A stretch of DNA of 64,000 nucleotides from Hyphomicrobiales bacterium (GCA_900473795.1 UCMT01000007.1:1-64000); one strand, 5' to 3'. Shown: positions 54,045 through 62,336, numbered from the stretch's first letter. Notes: generated from the letters alone by a model not told the origin. Program-made: numbers and translations.

Positions 54045-55975
54045 CAGAAATCCTCCCACTCGGAGGCGACTGCCGCCGCGGCTGCGCCCCGGCCATCGAA
54101 GGCTCGGGCAACCTTGTTGCCAAGCGCCCGAGCGGGTGAGGCGACAGGCTTTGCCGTCTCACCGGCTGCGCGCGGGCCGGAGGCACCTTCGAGCTTGAAG
54201 CGAGCGACCAGGTCGCGAAGCTTGGCCGCCTCTTGTGCGAGGCTCGCGGCCGCAGCGGTCGATTCTTCCACCATCGCCGCATTCTGTTGCGTGCTCTGGT
54301 CCATCGAATTGACGGCGGTATTGATTTCGGCAAGCCCAGTGGACTGCTCCTTCGCAGAGACAGCGATCGAATTCATGTGGCTGTTGACCTGGCCGATGAA
54401 GCCGCCGATGACGTTCAGCGCCTCGCCGGTGTCGCGCACCAGCTTGACACCGCTTTCCACCTCCGTCGTCGAGTTGCGGATCAGGCCCTTGATTTCCTTA
54501 GCGGCCTGCGCCGAGCGCTGGGCGAGTTCGCGCACTTCCTGCGCAACGACAGCAAAGCCCTTGCCGGCGTCACCCGCACGCGCCGCCTCGACGCCGGCGT
54601 TGAGCGCCAGGAGATTGGTCTGGAAGGCGATCTCGTCGATCACGCCGATGATGTTGGAGATCTGCTGCGAGCTCTCCTCAATCCGGCGCATCGCCTCTTC
54701 GGCGTGCGAGACCACCTCGGCCGATTTCGCAGCACTCTGGTTGGCCTGGGTCGCGACGGTGCGCGCCTCTTCCGTCAGCTTGGTCGAGGAGCCGACATTG
54801 GCGGTGATCTGGTCGAGAGCGGCGGCGGTCTCTTCGAGCGATGCGGCTTGCTGCTCCGTCCGCTTGGCGAGGTCCTGCGCGCCCGACGCGATCTCGCGGG
54901 TGCCATTGTTCATCGTGCCGATGCTATCGGCGATGGAAGACAGCGCGGTGCGGAGCTGGCTGATCGACTGGTTGAAATCCTGGCGTAGCGGTTCGAAGGC
55001 AGGCGCGAAAGCCTCGTCAAGCTGGAAGGCGAGGTCACCGCCCGCGAGGCGCTTCAGACCGGTGCCGATATTTTGCGTGGCGAAGGCCAACTGACCGGCC
55101 TCGGTTGCCTTGATCCGGTCGATCTCCGCCTGCTCCCGCGCCTGCCGTTCCCGAGTGGCGGCAGCTTCCGCTTCGAGTTCGCGATTCGTGATCGCTGCCT
55201 GACGAAACACTTCCAGAGCGCCGGCCATGGCGCCGACTTCGTCCTTCCGGTGCGCGCCGGCAATGGCGACCGAGGTGTCGCCTTCGGCAAGCTTGCCCAT
55301 GGTGCCAGTCATGCCGACGAGTGGACGGACCATGGCTCGGTTCAGCACAAACAGCATGAAAAGGCTGAAGACGATCAGGGCGACGGAGCCAGTAGTAATT
55401 ACGGTGCGAGCGGTTGCCGCCGCCTGTGCCGCTTCCTCCGAGCGCTTCACGAGGAGTTCCTGCTCGACGGCCTTGATATCCGCCGCCTTGGAGCGGATCT
55501 GATCCATCCATTTCTTGCCAACGCCGGAAACTTCGAGATCGCGTGCTTGCTGAATGGTCTCCTTTGAAGCCATCAATTTGGTTTCGCGGACGACGACATC
55601 CTGGGTCCAGCCGGTGACCAGGGTATCCAGTTCATCGAGACGCTTCTGCTGCGCCGGGTTGTCGGACGTGAGCTTGCGGATCCTCTCGAAACTATCCAGA
55701 TAGGACTTGGCGCCAGCCTTTTGCGGGGCAAGGAAATCCACATTTGCGGAGAGAAGATAACCGCGCATGCCGGTTTCCTGGTCGACCATTGCCGCGACGA
55801 TGTTATCGACGGTGCCGAGCACTGCATGGGTGTGCTCCGTCCATCCGGCCGCCGCTTCCTGCGTGGTTAGGGACCTGTAGCTTACGACGTTGATGATTGT
55901 CCCAACGCCCAGCATTAAAAAAAACACCAGGGCGATCTTGCCGAGGATTCTGATGTTGTTGAAAAAGGACAGCAC
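54044..55975 (-). CDS. methyl-accepting chemotaxis protein with CHASE3-like sensor (643 aa)
   Basis: TM1 is at residues ~10-30 ([20 protein letters not shown]). A CHASE3-type periplasmic helical domain follows ([20 protein letters not shown]). TM2 is near 195-215 ([20 protein letters not shown]), then HAMP ([20 protein letters not shown]) and the signalling coiled coil with [20 protein letters not shown]. It ends in EWEDF, an xWxxF-type CheR/CheB tether. I start it at GTG 55975 ([10 protein letters not shown]) because GGAG lies six bases upstream; the longer frame adds 34 Arg/Pro-rich residues before the membrane helix. Its signalling half is almost identical to that of the MCP at 43222, while the sensor halves are unrelated. 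Confidence 0.92.
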   Translation of the reverse strand: MLSFFNNIRILGKIALVFFLMLGVGTIINVVSYRSLTTQEAAAGWTEHTHAVLGTVDNIVAAMVDQETGMRGYLLSANVDFLAPQKAGAKSYLDSFERIRKLTSDNPAQQKRLDELDTLVTGWTQDVVVRETKLMASKETIQQARDLEVSGVGKKWMDQIRSKAADIKAVEQELLVKRSEEAAQAAATARTVITTGSVALIVFSLFMLFVLNRAMVRPLVGMTGTMGKLAEGDTSVAIAGAHRKDEVGAMAGALEVFRQAAITNRELEAEAAATRERQAREQAEIDRIKATEAGQLAFATQNIGTGLKRLAGGDLAFQLDEAFAPAFEPLRQDFNQSISQLRTALSSIADSIGTMNNGTREIASGAQDLAKRTEQQAASLEETAAALDQITANVGSSTKLTEEARTVATQANQSAAKSAEVVSHAEEAMRRIEESSQQISNIIGVIDEIAFQTNLLALNAGVEAARAGDAGKGFAVVAQEVRELAQRSAQAAKEIKGLIRNSTTEVESGVKLVRDTGEALNVIGGFIGQVNSHMNSIAVSAKEQSTGLAEINTAVNSMDQSTQQNAAMVEESTAAAASLAQEAAKLRDLVARFKLEGASGPRAAGETAKPVASPARALGNKVARAFDGRGAAAAAVASEWEDF

Positions 55976-56077
55976 TGGATACTCCAATTCAGGCTCGACG
56001 CTCCGGCGCCCGCGGATCCTGGATCGGCGGGGCGGATGGTGATAGGGGCATGTGTGGAAAAAGCCGCCACGAATCAT

Positions 56078-56526
56078 TCAAGCGACAGAAGCAGGCCCTA
56101 CGGTGGGAATAGCGGCCCTTTGACTCTGAGGCCTATTGCCATCTGCGCGAGTTAAGAAAACGCTAATGCTTCCGCGCGACGGCACCAAAGCTGCGAGATG
56201 TGGATAGGCTTGCGAGAATCGGACATGCAGTTCCGAGCAGGCTGGACAATTTTGAGCTACACCGTTGCTGATCGCGAATCCGAGCGAAGGCGGAGGCCTG
56301 GCACACGAATGGGTGGCGGCGGGTTTACGCCGAAACTCGATCACCGAAGACGAGTCAGCCGGTCCGGGCGTCTCGATACTAACGCCAGCTTCGCTGCAGC
56401 GGCGGCTGGATGCGCACTGTCGACCACGACTGGCAACTGCAACGCTGGTATTTCAGAGCGTGGCGGTCGCGCGGGTTCTATCTTCGATGAATCGGTCTCA
56501 GGGTCATTACCGGAGAAGGCGCGCAG
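56078..56526. other. gene-free interval
   Basis: About 450 bases between the mcp start and the resolvase remnant. Frames are Arg/Ser-rich and unconvincing. It probably contains the mcp promoter and debris of the mobile element. Confidence 0.45.
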
Positions 56527-56764
56527 ATTGACCACGACAGCCTCCGGCCGCATGGTGTTCGGCATCTTCGCAACGCTCGCGGAGTTCGAACGGGATCTGA
56601 TCCGCGAGCGAACCATGGCAGGACTTGCCGCCGCCAGAGCACGAGGTCGCAAGGGAGGTCGGAAGTTCGCTCGCACCAAAGCGCAAATGCGGCTTGCCCA
56701 GGCAGCCATGGCGCAGCGTGACCCATCCTTTTCCGACCTTTGCGAGGAGCTTGGGAGCGCGTAA
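56527..56764 (+). pseudogene. serine recombinase (resolvase) remnant
   Basis: The frame contains TTTASGRMVFGIFATLAEFE, then RDLIRERTMAGLAAARARGR, then KGGRKFARTKAQMRLAQAAM. This is the end of a Tn3-type resolvase catalytic domain, its long E-helix and the start of the C-terminal HTH. The catalytic Ser-containing N-terminal half is missing, and the frame stops (ELGSA) inside the HTH. A footprint of a transposon or invertase. Confidence 0.75.
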
Positions 56765-56771
56765 TGCTAGC

Positions 56772-57638
56772 TCAAAGCTCGAACTGATAGGTCTCCGGCA
56801 CAAACCGATACCCATTGCCGCTCTTTTCCGCATAGCCGACTGCCGGATAGGGCATGTGATAGCCGACGAAAGGCAGCTTCTCGGTCGCAATCATGTCGAA
56901 CACCTTCCGGCGCGTCGCGGCCGCGGCGGCCTTATCCGCGTCGAAACGCACCTCCCAGTCCGGATGCTGCAGCGACAGCACATAGTGGTTGGCAGTGTCG
57001 CCGGTGATGAACAGGCCTTTGCCTTCTGACTCGAGGCGGAAGATCAGGTGCCCCGGCGAATGGCCGAAGGCCTCGTGCGCCACGATGCCCGGCACCACTT
57101 CCGAGCCTTCCTTGATGAAGGTCATCTTCTCGACCAGCGGCACGATATTTTTGAGCACGCCCTTGTGGCCGTTCTCGGCCGGGGTTCCGGCACGCGCCGG
57201 ATCCTTCCAGAAATCATACTCGACCTGGCCGGCGAAATAGCGGGCTTTCTCGAAGGCTGGCTTGCCGCCCTCCATCAGGCCGTTGATATGGTCGCCATGC
57301 ATGTGGGTCAGCACGACCGCGGTCACCTGCCCTGGCTCATAGCCGAGCGACTGCAGGCCGGCGATCAGCTGGCCGTTGCCATTGACGCGGCCGCCTTCGC
57401 CGAAGCCGGTGTCGAAGAGGATGACTTCGCTGCCGGTATCGATCAAAACCGGTGCGAAAGAATCGATGAACTTGTCCGCAGCCAGCATGTTGGCTTCGAG
57501 TGCTGCGGCCACATCTTCCGGCTTCTGGTTGGTGCCGAATGTCTCGTGCGGCTTCTCCCCTACGACCTTGCCGTCGCGGATGGTGCTGACGGCGAATTTG
57601 CCGACCTTGAAGCTCTTGGTCTGGGGTTGGGTGGCCAT
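56772..57638 (-). CDS. MBL-fold metallo-hydrolase with damaged leader (288 aa)
   Basis: A zinc hydrolase. The motif HMHGDHINGLMEG (HxHxDH) is near residue 112, followed by AHEAFGHSPGHLIFRL (third metal His) and LFITGDTANH (bridging Asp). The family includes quorum-quenching lactonases and other esterases; the substrate is unknown. ATG 57638 is the first usable in-frame start. Upstream, the same frame encodes RTLFVTTAAALAAPAILSRA, then SFAQDASENP, a Tat/Sec-type signal, but there is no start codon before a stop at 57780. A TTG-initiated frame at 57750 (MASSNIS) would join it after a 2-base insertion, giving an SRRTLF Tat motif. Exported before the damage, it may now stay in the cytoplasm. Confidence 0.85.
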   Translation of the reverse strand: MATQPQTKSFKVGKFAVSTIRDGKVVGEKPHETFGTNQKPEDVAAALEANMLAADKFIDSFAPVLIDTGSEVILFDTGFGEGGRVNGNGQLIAGLQSLGYEPGQVTAVVLTHMHGDHINGLMEGGKPAFEKARYFAGQVEYDFWKDPARAGTPAENGHKGVLKNIVPLVEKMTFIKEGSEVVPGIVAHEAFGHSPGHLIFRLESEGKGLFITGDTANHYVLSLQHPDWEVRFDADKAAAAATRRKVFDMIATEKLPFVGYHMPYPAVGYAEKSGNGYRFVPETYQFEL

Positions 57639-57774
57639 GGGATTTTCGCTTGCGTCCTGGGCGAAGCTCGCCCGGCTGAGAATGGCAGGCGCGGCGAGCG
57701 CCGCGGCGGTGGTGACGAAAAGAGTTCGCGGAAATATTAGAAGAGGCCAACGAAGAGTGATGCAGCGTTGGGAT

Positions 57775-57858
57775 TTAGCCTACCAACATGAACACTGCAG
57801 CCCAGAATAGGCAGGACAGTTCACCTGCAACCAAAAATCCAATGATGGAGTCGTTCAT
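57775..57858 (-). CDS. 27-aa single-helix membrane ORF
   Basis: The peptide starts MNDSIIGFLVAGELSCLFWA and ends VFMLVG. Nearly the whole length is one hydrophobic helix with a single Glu. A strong GAGGAGG stands five bases before the ATG, rare for a chance ORF. It precedes the MBL gene on the same strand and overlaps the region where that gene's leader has decayed. No family is known to me. Confidence 0.45.
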   Translation of the reverse strand: MNDSIIGFLVAGELSCLFWAAVFMLVG

Positions 57859-58205
57859 GAGATCCTCCTCGGGCAACCTCCATTGCCATGTGGCGACTTT
57901 AAGGCACGGAAAAAACCTGCGCTACCCCTGATTCTAACTAGCAGCGAACGACAACGGTTCGCGGCGGGTGGCTTCGAGGTCTGATTCCATCGTCTTCCCC
58001 TCATGCCGGGATGATTGCCTTGGTCTGCCCGCCGATAACGGCGGTTTCACGCATGGCAACGGCTCGGTCCTCGGCGCACTTGAATGAATATGTCCAGAGA
58101 TCGACGCTTTCTGCCGTAATAAGATTACGCAGTTTATTTAGAGAGCTGCAGCGTCCTTGCGCTCCGTATCCGGCCCCGGGGCGCTGCAGCGGAAAGGTGA
58201 GGCCA
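57859..58205. other. gene-free interval
   Basis: About 350 bases. A minus-strand coding-like stretch (58001-58130, ITAESVDLWTYSFKCAEDRA) has no normal start codon and may be a remnant of a small protein. A short inverted repeat CGTAAT-AAG-ATTACG is at about 58117-58131. Confidence 0.4.
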
Positions 58206-58453
58206 ATGAAAAGGTTAGCAATCGTTGCCTTGTCGCTGGTGACGGCGCTGACGAGCGTCCCGCCGGCCATGGCGCTTCCCACCATTGCCGTGCCGAAGAT
58301 CGAAGTCGCCGAGGCGCAGACGGTCCAGTACAGGCGTTACCGCGGCGGCTACAATCGTGATACAGGGGCGGCTATCGAGGCTACCGCGGGCATAGACACC
58401 ACAACGGTGACGACGATTGGGCTTATTGCAAAGGCCCTACGCCGGCTTGGTAG
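58206..58453 (+). pseudogene. BA14K-like secreted protein, single frameshift
   Basis: The signal peptide MKRLAIVALSLVTALTSVPP ... AMA and the following VAEAQTVQYRRYRGGYNR are typical of small Arg/Gly/Tyr-rich rhizobial exported proteins. After NR the Gly/Tyr/Arg repeat continues only in the +1 frame (YRGGYRGYRGHRHHNGDDDW, ending at TAG 58451). One missing G near 58360 explains this. Without correction the frame runs on to 58469 with an unrelated tail. A real mutation or a sequencing error. Confidence 0.6.
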
Positions 58454-58540
58454 GTCTCGAGATTTTTAGGGAATCAAGGACCAAAAGCAGTGAGAGGACG
58501 CTTGCTTTTATCAGAGAGCAAATATCGCTGCGGCCAGTGA

Positions 58541-58890
58541 TCAATCGTTTGCGGCATCGCAGACAAAGGTGTTGCGCGCCAAGGGTTTGATCCGTGCGAT
58601 CTCCGAACCACTGTCGGTCACGCGTAGATCGACGTCGAACCAGCCATTCTGGTTGATGAGATCAAGAAGCGAGATCGCGAGCCTCCCGGCGCAGACCGGA
58701 TTCGTGCGGAGATCGATGGGTTCGCCGTCTTCTCCCGCCAGCCGCATGACCATTTCGCCATCATCCATGGGACGGAACACATCGCGCTGACGAAACCGAC
58801 AACGTCTTGCTCTGTTAGACCCAACGGCGATGGCCGCCGATCGTCGAAGAGTGCATGGGCGCCTGATTTCGCGCTGGCTGTAAAGGGCAT
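58541..58890 (-). pseudogene. hypothetical stress protein gene, probable frameshift
   Basis: ATG 58890 has GGGAGAG five bases upstream and starts MPFTASAKSGAHALFDDRRP, then SPLGLTEQD. Past ~58800 that frame becomes Trp/Ser-rich, while another frame continues with protein-like sequence (RFRQRDVFRPMDDGEMVMRL, then AGEDGEPIDLRTNPVCAGRL, then AISLLDLINQNGWFDVDLRV) to the stop at 58541. A one-base deletion near 58800 would join them. An EcfG-type promoter lies 76 bases before the ATG. Alternatively a GTG at 58918 starts the second frame directly, but it has no ribosome site. Confidence 0.5.
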
Positions 58891-58965
58891 GGTTCTCTCC
58901 CGAGGTGTCGGAAGCCACGATCAGTGCCCGCGACGTCCTAAAGGCCGTCCGGCGGCAATGCCCTC

Positions 58966-58990
58966 AACGGAGGCAGAGCAATTTGGTTCC
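58966..58990 (-). promoter_or_regulatory. EcfG-type stress promoter (minus strand)
   Basis: On the minus strand GGAAC (58990-58986), 17 bases, then GTT (58968-58966), preceded by C. This is the consensus recognised by the general-stress sigma factor EcfG/RpoE2. It faces the gene at 58541..58890. Confidence 0.65.
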
Positions 58991-59021
58991 GATCCAGTTA
59001 TTTGGCAATCGCGGCGATGCG

Positions 59022-59046
59022 GGAACCATCCATTCACACCCTAGTT
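59022..59046 (+). promoter_or_regulatory. EcfG-type stress promoter for DUF6766 gene
   Basis: GGAAC (59022-59026), 17 bases, GTT (59044-59046), ending 26 bases before the DUF6766 start. It is back to back with the minus-strand copy at 58966-58990. Confidence 0.7.
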
Positions 59047-59072
59047 TGTGTAGTTCACAAAGGGGAGAGAAC

Positions 59073-59732
59073 ATGAAAACCTTGCGCGACAACAGCCTCA
59101 CAATCGTGCTCGTTACCCTGACGCTTCTCACCATCGGCGGCATGCTTCTCACAGGATGGTCGGTCTACGATCATGAACTCGCCGATCACGCCGCAAACCT
59201 GATCGGCCTCGCGGCTTACGCGAAGTCCGGGCACTTCCTGTCGTCTCTGTTCGAAAACTGGGAGTCCGAGTTCCTGCAAATGTCGGCGTATGTGATGCTG
59301 ACGGCGTTTCTGTTTCAGCGGGGATCCAGCGAATCGAAAGACCCGGACAAAGTCGCTGACCAAGACGAGGATCCTGCAGTCAAGCAGGACGATAGCGAAG
59401 CTCCGTGGCCCGTCCGCCTCGGCGGCTTTGCCCAGGGCGTGTATTCCTACTCGTTGGGGATCGCTCTCGGCTTCCTTTTTGTGCTGACATTCATCCTCCA
59501 CCTGCGATACAGCGCAGACGCGGAAAATGCCGAAGCCATGATGCACGGCCAGCCAACAGTCTCCATCGCCGAGCACGTCGTTAGCGGCCAATTCTGGTTC
59601 GAATCCCTGCAAAACTGGCAGAGCGAGTTCCTCTCGACGGCCGTCATTGTCGTGCTCTCGATATTCCTGCGTTTCAGAGGCTCTCCGGAATCTAAGCCCG
59701 TCGCTGCACCGCATGCCGAGACTGGTGCCTAG
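59073..59732 (+). CDS. DUF6766 family membrane protein (219 aa)
   Basis: An inner-membrane protein of unknown task. TM1 is at residues ~10-30 (LTIVLVTLTLLTIGGMLLTG). The conserved block SGHFLSSLFENWESEFLQMS leads into TM2 (AYVMLTAFLF). An acidic loop (ESKDPDKVADQDEDPAVKQD) follows, then TM3 (YSLGIALGFLFVLTFILHLR). A second copy of the ExWESEF motif (FWFESLQNWQSEFLSTAVIV) precedes TM4. The internal duplication is clear. ATG 59073 follows AGGGGAGAG; the longer frame adds 56 residues without hydrophobic content. An EcfG promoter immediately upstream indicates stress control. Confidence 0.85.
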   Translation: MKTLRDNSLTIVLVTLTLLTIGGMLLTGWSVYDHELADHAANLIGLAAYAKSGHFLSSLFENWESEFLQMSAYVMLTAFLFQRGSSESKDPDKVADQDEDPAVKQDDSEAPWPVRLGGFAQGVYSYSLGIALGFLFVLTFILHLRYSADAENAEAMMHGQPTVSIAEHVVSGQFWFESLQNWQSEFLSTAVIVVLSIFLRFRGSPESKPVAAPHAETGA

Positions 59733-59754
59733 TGGAATTGCGAGTCTAAATAGG

Positions 59755-59782
59755 AAGGGCCGCCTCGCAGGAGACGGCCCTT
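59755..59782. terminator. bidirectional terminator
   Basis: An AAGGGCCG/CGGCCCTT 8-bp stem with a 12-base loop followed by CTTTTAATT, between the convergent DUF6766 and DUF892 genes. It is suited to end both transcripts. Confidence 0.75.
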
Positions 59783-59800
59783 CTTTTAATTGCGACGCGA

Positions 59801-60304
59801 TCAGGCGACCTTCTTGTTCGCGCCCTTCGGATTTGCCGAAGCTTCGCCGAGTTGGGTCAGCTTCTGATCAGTGGCGAGTTCTTCCTGCAGATTCGCATCG
59901 AACAGTGCGACAGCATCAGTGTAGCCGAGCTGCGTCGCCCAGGACTTCAATGTGCCGTAGCGGGCGATCTCGTAGTGCTCGACTGCCTGAGCGGACGAGA
60001 TGAGGCCAGCGTCGAGCGCGACGGAACCCTTGTACTCTTCGATGATCTCCTCGCCTTCGGCGATAATGCCCTGAATGGCCTCGCACGTCTTTCCGCGAGC
60101 GGGTTTCCCGATGATCTCGAACACCTGCTGCAGGCGTTCGATCTGGCCTTCGGTCTCGTCCTTGTGCTTCAGGAAGGCCGCCTTGCCGTCAGGGGACTGT
60201 GCCGCGCGTGCCATTTTCGGCAGCGCTTTCAGAATCTGCTTTTCTGCGAAATAAATGTCCTTGAGCGTATCAAGGAACAGGTCGTCCAGTGTTTTCTCAG
60301 CCAT
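59801..60304 (-). CDS. DUF892 ferritin-like protein, YciE/YciF type (167 aa)
   Basis: A four-helix ferritin-like protein. It starts MAEKTLDDLFLDTLKDIYFA, then EKQILKALPKMARAAQSPDG. The metal-binding Glu/His residues lie in KHKDETEGQIERLQQVFEII, then EGEEIIEEYKG and AVEHYEIARYGTLKSWATQL. Members are stress-induced in enterobacteria and rhizobia. ATG 60304 has GAGGAGACC upstream. An EcfG-type promoter (60339-60363) is 35 bases before it, consistent with general stress expression. Confidence 0.92.
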   Translation of the reverse strand: MAEKTLDDLFLDTLKDIYFAEKQILKALPKMARAAQSPDGKAAFLKHKDETEGQIERLQQVFEIIGKPARGKTCEAIQGIIAEGEEIIEEYKGSVALDAGLISSAQAVEHYEIARYGTLKSWATQLGYTDAVALFDANLQEELATDQKLTQLGEASANPKGANKKVA

Positions 60305-60338
60305 TTCGGTCTCCTCGGTGGGGTTGATAGCGCCAGTC

Positions 60339-60363
60339 AACTCACACCGGGTGCTTTGGTTCC
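60339..60363 (-). promoter_or_regulatory. EcfG-type stress promoter for DUF892 gene
   Basis: On the minus strand GGAAC (60363-60359), 17 bases, GTT (60341-60339). The same spacing as the three other sites of this cluster. Confidence 0.7.
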
Positions 60364-60891
60364 GAAGATTCCAACCGGCATTCTTTCAGCAGACATGTCA
60401 AACTTCCAACCATGCGCAAAACAAACTCAGACTGCGCGGGCCGTCTCCGATGGGAGATTTTCGAGCAGCGGAAGAGCTTTGCACCGCTACGATTGAAGGA
60501 AAGCGGAAGGCTGATCGCATCAAGACACCGCCAGCCCCACCACGCCTGATCACTGACGACGTGTTCCATTTACAAGGCCCCGTCGCTTCTGCGTCAAGAA
60601 AGTCCACACTTATTGTCGGTCCGACGCGCTCCCCGGAACGCCATCACAGTGGAGCATCTCGACGCCCAAGACGACTGACCGGGAAGCCCCTCCATGGCGC
60701 CATCCTGATCCCTAAATCGAAACTTGAATCTCATTCCTGCCCTCCTCGGACTCGCCGCATGAAGCAGCGATGGCTCTAGGGCCGTGCGAGAAATCTCCAA
60801 CCGAGTTCTCTTTTTGATTCAAAGGAATTTGACGCGCTGACCGCTTCGCCTGAGAACGGATTAGTTCGGCGAATAAGAAGTGGGTGGACCG
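60364..60891. other. gene-free interval
   Basis: About 530 bases without a convincing gene in either direction; frames are Arg/Ser-rich. Nothing else recognised. Confidence 0.5.
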
Positions 60892-61338
60892 TCAGACTTG
60901 AACGGGCTTGATCGTATCGACGCTAATTTCGCCCTTGAGCACCCCACGTCTAAGATCGCGTCTGGCGTGCTCCACCTCAATGACAGTGTAGGGCTTTTCC
61001 GACCTGAACGCGCTCGCGTTGCTTGTCGTCACATCCTCGGCGGGAGCTGAATCAATTTCCATGAAGTCGAGCTCACGTTCGGTGGCGACGATGCGCGCAT
61101 CGCCTGCGGTCCGCGCGGCAACCACCACTTCACCCTGATACGGCGAGTTGTCCCACCGGGGATCGTGGGCGTCCGCTATGGGAACGAGGCGATAGATATT
61201 CAGAAGTTCTGGCTCATTGCCCTCGGTGGTTGACGAGTCGAGGATTTGGGCGCGGCTCTCGACAGACTGACCGAATTCGCTCGGGCTGGTTCCAGTGGAA
61301 CGGCCAAGATGGCTCTGGTCGCTTGTTGCGTTCGACAT
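60892..61338 (-). CDS. hypothetical protein of stress cluster (148 aa)
   Basis: An acidic, partly disordered N-terminal half (SNATSDQSHLGRSTGTSPSE) is followed by a compact segment (LNIYRLVPIADAHDPRWDNS, then PYQGEVVVAARTAGDARIVA, then TERELDFMEID). ATG 61338 (AGGAGC upstream) is preferred to one 8 codons earlier. No signal or membrane segment. It follows the 72-aa gene by 37 bases and is probably the last gene of the operon promoted at 62312-62336. Family unknown. Confidence 0.65.
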   Translation of the reverse strand: MSNATSDQSHLGRSTGTSPSEFGQSVESRAQILDSSTTEGNEPELLNIYRLVPIADAHDPRWDNSPYQGEVVVAARTAGDARIVATERELDFMEIDSAPAEDVTTSNASAFRSEKPYTVIEVEHARRDLRRGVLKGEISVDTIKPVQV

Positions 61339-61375
61339 CGGGAGGCTCCTCATGAGTAACATTGTCGGAAGGGAA

Positions 61376-61594
61376 TCAGACGGCGTTTATCCCTGGCAGG
61401 AACTTCTCGACGTCCTTGCGCTGGGCATCGGGCAAGCCTTCAATCTCGTCACGCCAGAAGTCCTCCGCCTCTGCTGTGTCTTCTGCCCATTCTCTGGTCG
61501 AGACGAGGTTATCGTCGAGTACTGCGCGGCGCTTGCCACCGAGCCTGATGTATTCCGCAGCCAGATCTTTCGATCGATTGGCGGTGGTGCTCAT
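61376..61594 (-). CDS. small acidic hypothetical protein (72 aa)
   Basis: Starts MSTTANRSKDLAAEYIRLGG; the rest is rich in Asp, Glu and Trp (NLVSTREWAEDTAEAEDFWR) and ends FLPGINAV. The ATG overlaps the stop of the upstream gene (ATGA), so it is translationally coupled. I do not recognise a family. Location in the EcfG-type cluster suggests a stress role. Confidence 0.6.
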   Translation of the reverse strand: MSTTANRSKDLAAEYIRLGGKRRAVLDDNLVSTREWAEDTAEAEDFWRDEIEGLPDAQRKDVEKFLPGINAV

Positions 61595-61866
61595 CGTGTG
61601 ACCCCATATAAAAAGCCCAGCAAGCCCGCAGCTACCGCAGCCGTGATCGGCTGCGCCCGCACCTTGCGGCGGAATTCTTTGATCGCCAGACGCCCGGCTC
61701 CCGAGGCCGCTTCATGGAGCGAATCCTGCAACCTAGCGACTTCCGCCCGCAATGCGCTGAGCTCGTCCTGATTGTCCGCTTTCCGGTCTGTCGCAGCTAG
61801 CGCTTCGTCAACGAGCGGCGCTGCCTCTTCGATCAGAGTGTTCGGTGCGGCCTGGTCATCCATCAT
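61591..61866 (-). CDS. DUF883/ElaB-like membrane-anchored protein (91 aa)
   Basis: A central coiled coil (DELSALRAEVARLQDSLHEA) and a C-terminal hydrophobic anchor preceded by basic residues (FRRKVRAQPITAAVAAGLLG, then FLYGVTR). This is the layout of the YqjD/ElaB family of C-tail-anchored, stress- or stationary-phase proteins, some of which bind ribosomes. Start at 61866 or the adjacent Met codon. It is coupled to the next gene by an ATGA overlap. Confidence 0.7.
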   Translation of the reverse strand: MMDDQAAPNTLIEEAAPLVDEALAATDRKADNQDELSALRAEVARLQDSLHEAASGAGRLAIKEFRRKVRAQPITAAVAAGLLGFLYGVTR

Positions 61867-61888
61867 GTCGAAACTCCTGCCGAGCTGT

Positions 61889-62284
61889 TCACTGCGTCTT
61901 CTCGGTCCCCGCCGGGGCCACCGATTGCGAATCGCCGCCCGTGCCGGATTCAGCCGTGGGATCACGGTCTGTTGGCGCGGTCTGTATGGTTTCTCCAACG
62001 GGAGGGGTGTTATCGATGACCTTCTGATCGGTCGGTGTGACCACCGCCTTCGTATCGGTCGTCGTCGTTTGCTTCGTGGCCGTGGTGGCGTCGTTGTCGA
62101 CAGCCTCTCCATACATGCCCGCGATAGCCCAGGCGACGATGGCGAGAATGAGACCGCCTATCAGAACCATCAGTACTGGTCGCCCAAGCAATCCCTGCCG
62201 TGCCTGCACCGGCGTAGCCTCCACCACCTTTTGCGTATCCGTGGTCGAAACCGTATCGCCGCGTTCGTCCTTATAGGTGCTCAT
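61889..62284 (-). CDS. single-pass membrane protein with Thr/Asp-rich tail (131 aa)
   Basis: Starts MSTYKDERGDTVSTTDTQKV. It has a single hydrophobic segment near residues 38-58 (PVLMVLIGGLILAIVAWAIA) and a long periplasmic, low-complexity tail rich in Thr, Asp, Pro and Gly (TATKQTTTTDTKAVVTPTDQ). ATG 62284 follows GAGGAATATT. It is first gene of the small operon and directly behind an EcfG-type promoter. No family recognised. Confidence 0.7.
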   Translation of the reverse strand: MSTYKDERGDTVSTTDTQKVVEATPVQARQGLLGRPVLMVLIGGLILAIVAWAIAGMYGEAVDNDATTATKQTTTTDTKAVVTPTDQKVIDNTPPVGETIQTAPTDRDPTAESGTGGDSQSVAPAGTEKTQ

Positions 62285-62311
62285 GGAATATTCCTCGTGG
62301 TCACCTCCCGT

Positions 62312-62336
62312 AACCACCGGCGCGCTTGAATGTTCC
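62312..62336 (-). promoter_or_regulatory. EcfG-type stress promoter for the 62284-60892 operon
   Basis: On the minus strand GGAAC (62336-62332), 17 bases, GTT (62314-62312), 28 bases before the ATG at 62284. Confidence 0.7.

Noticed and set aside
58011-58205. Upstream extension of the BA14K-like frame
   Set aside because: The signal peptide MKRLAIVALS starts at 58206, so the preceding 65 codons cannot be part of an exported protein.
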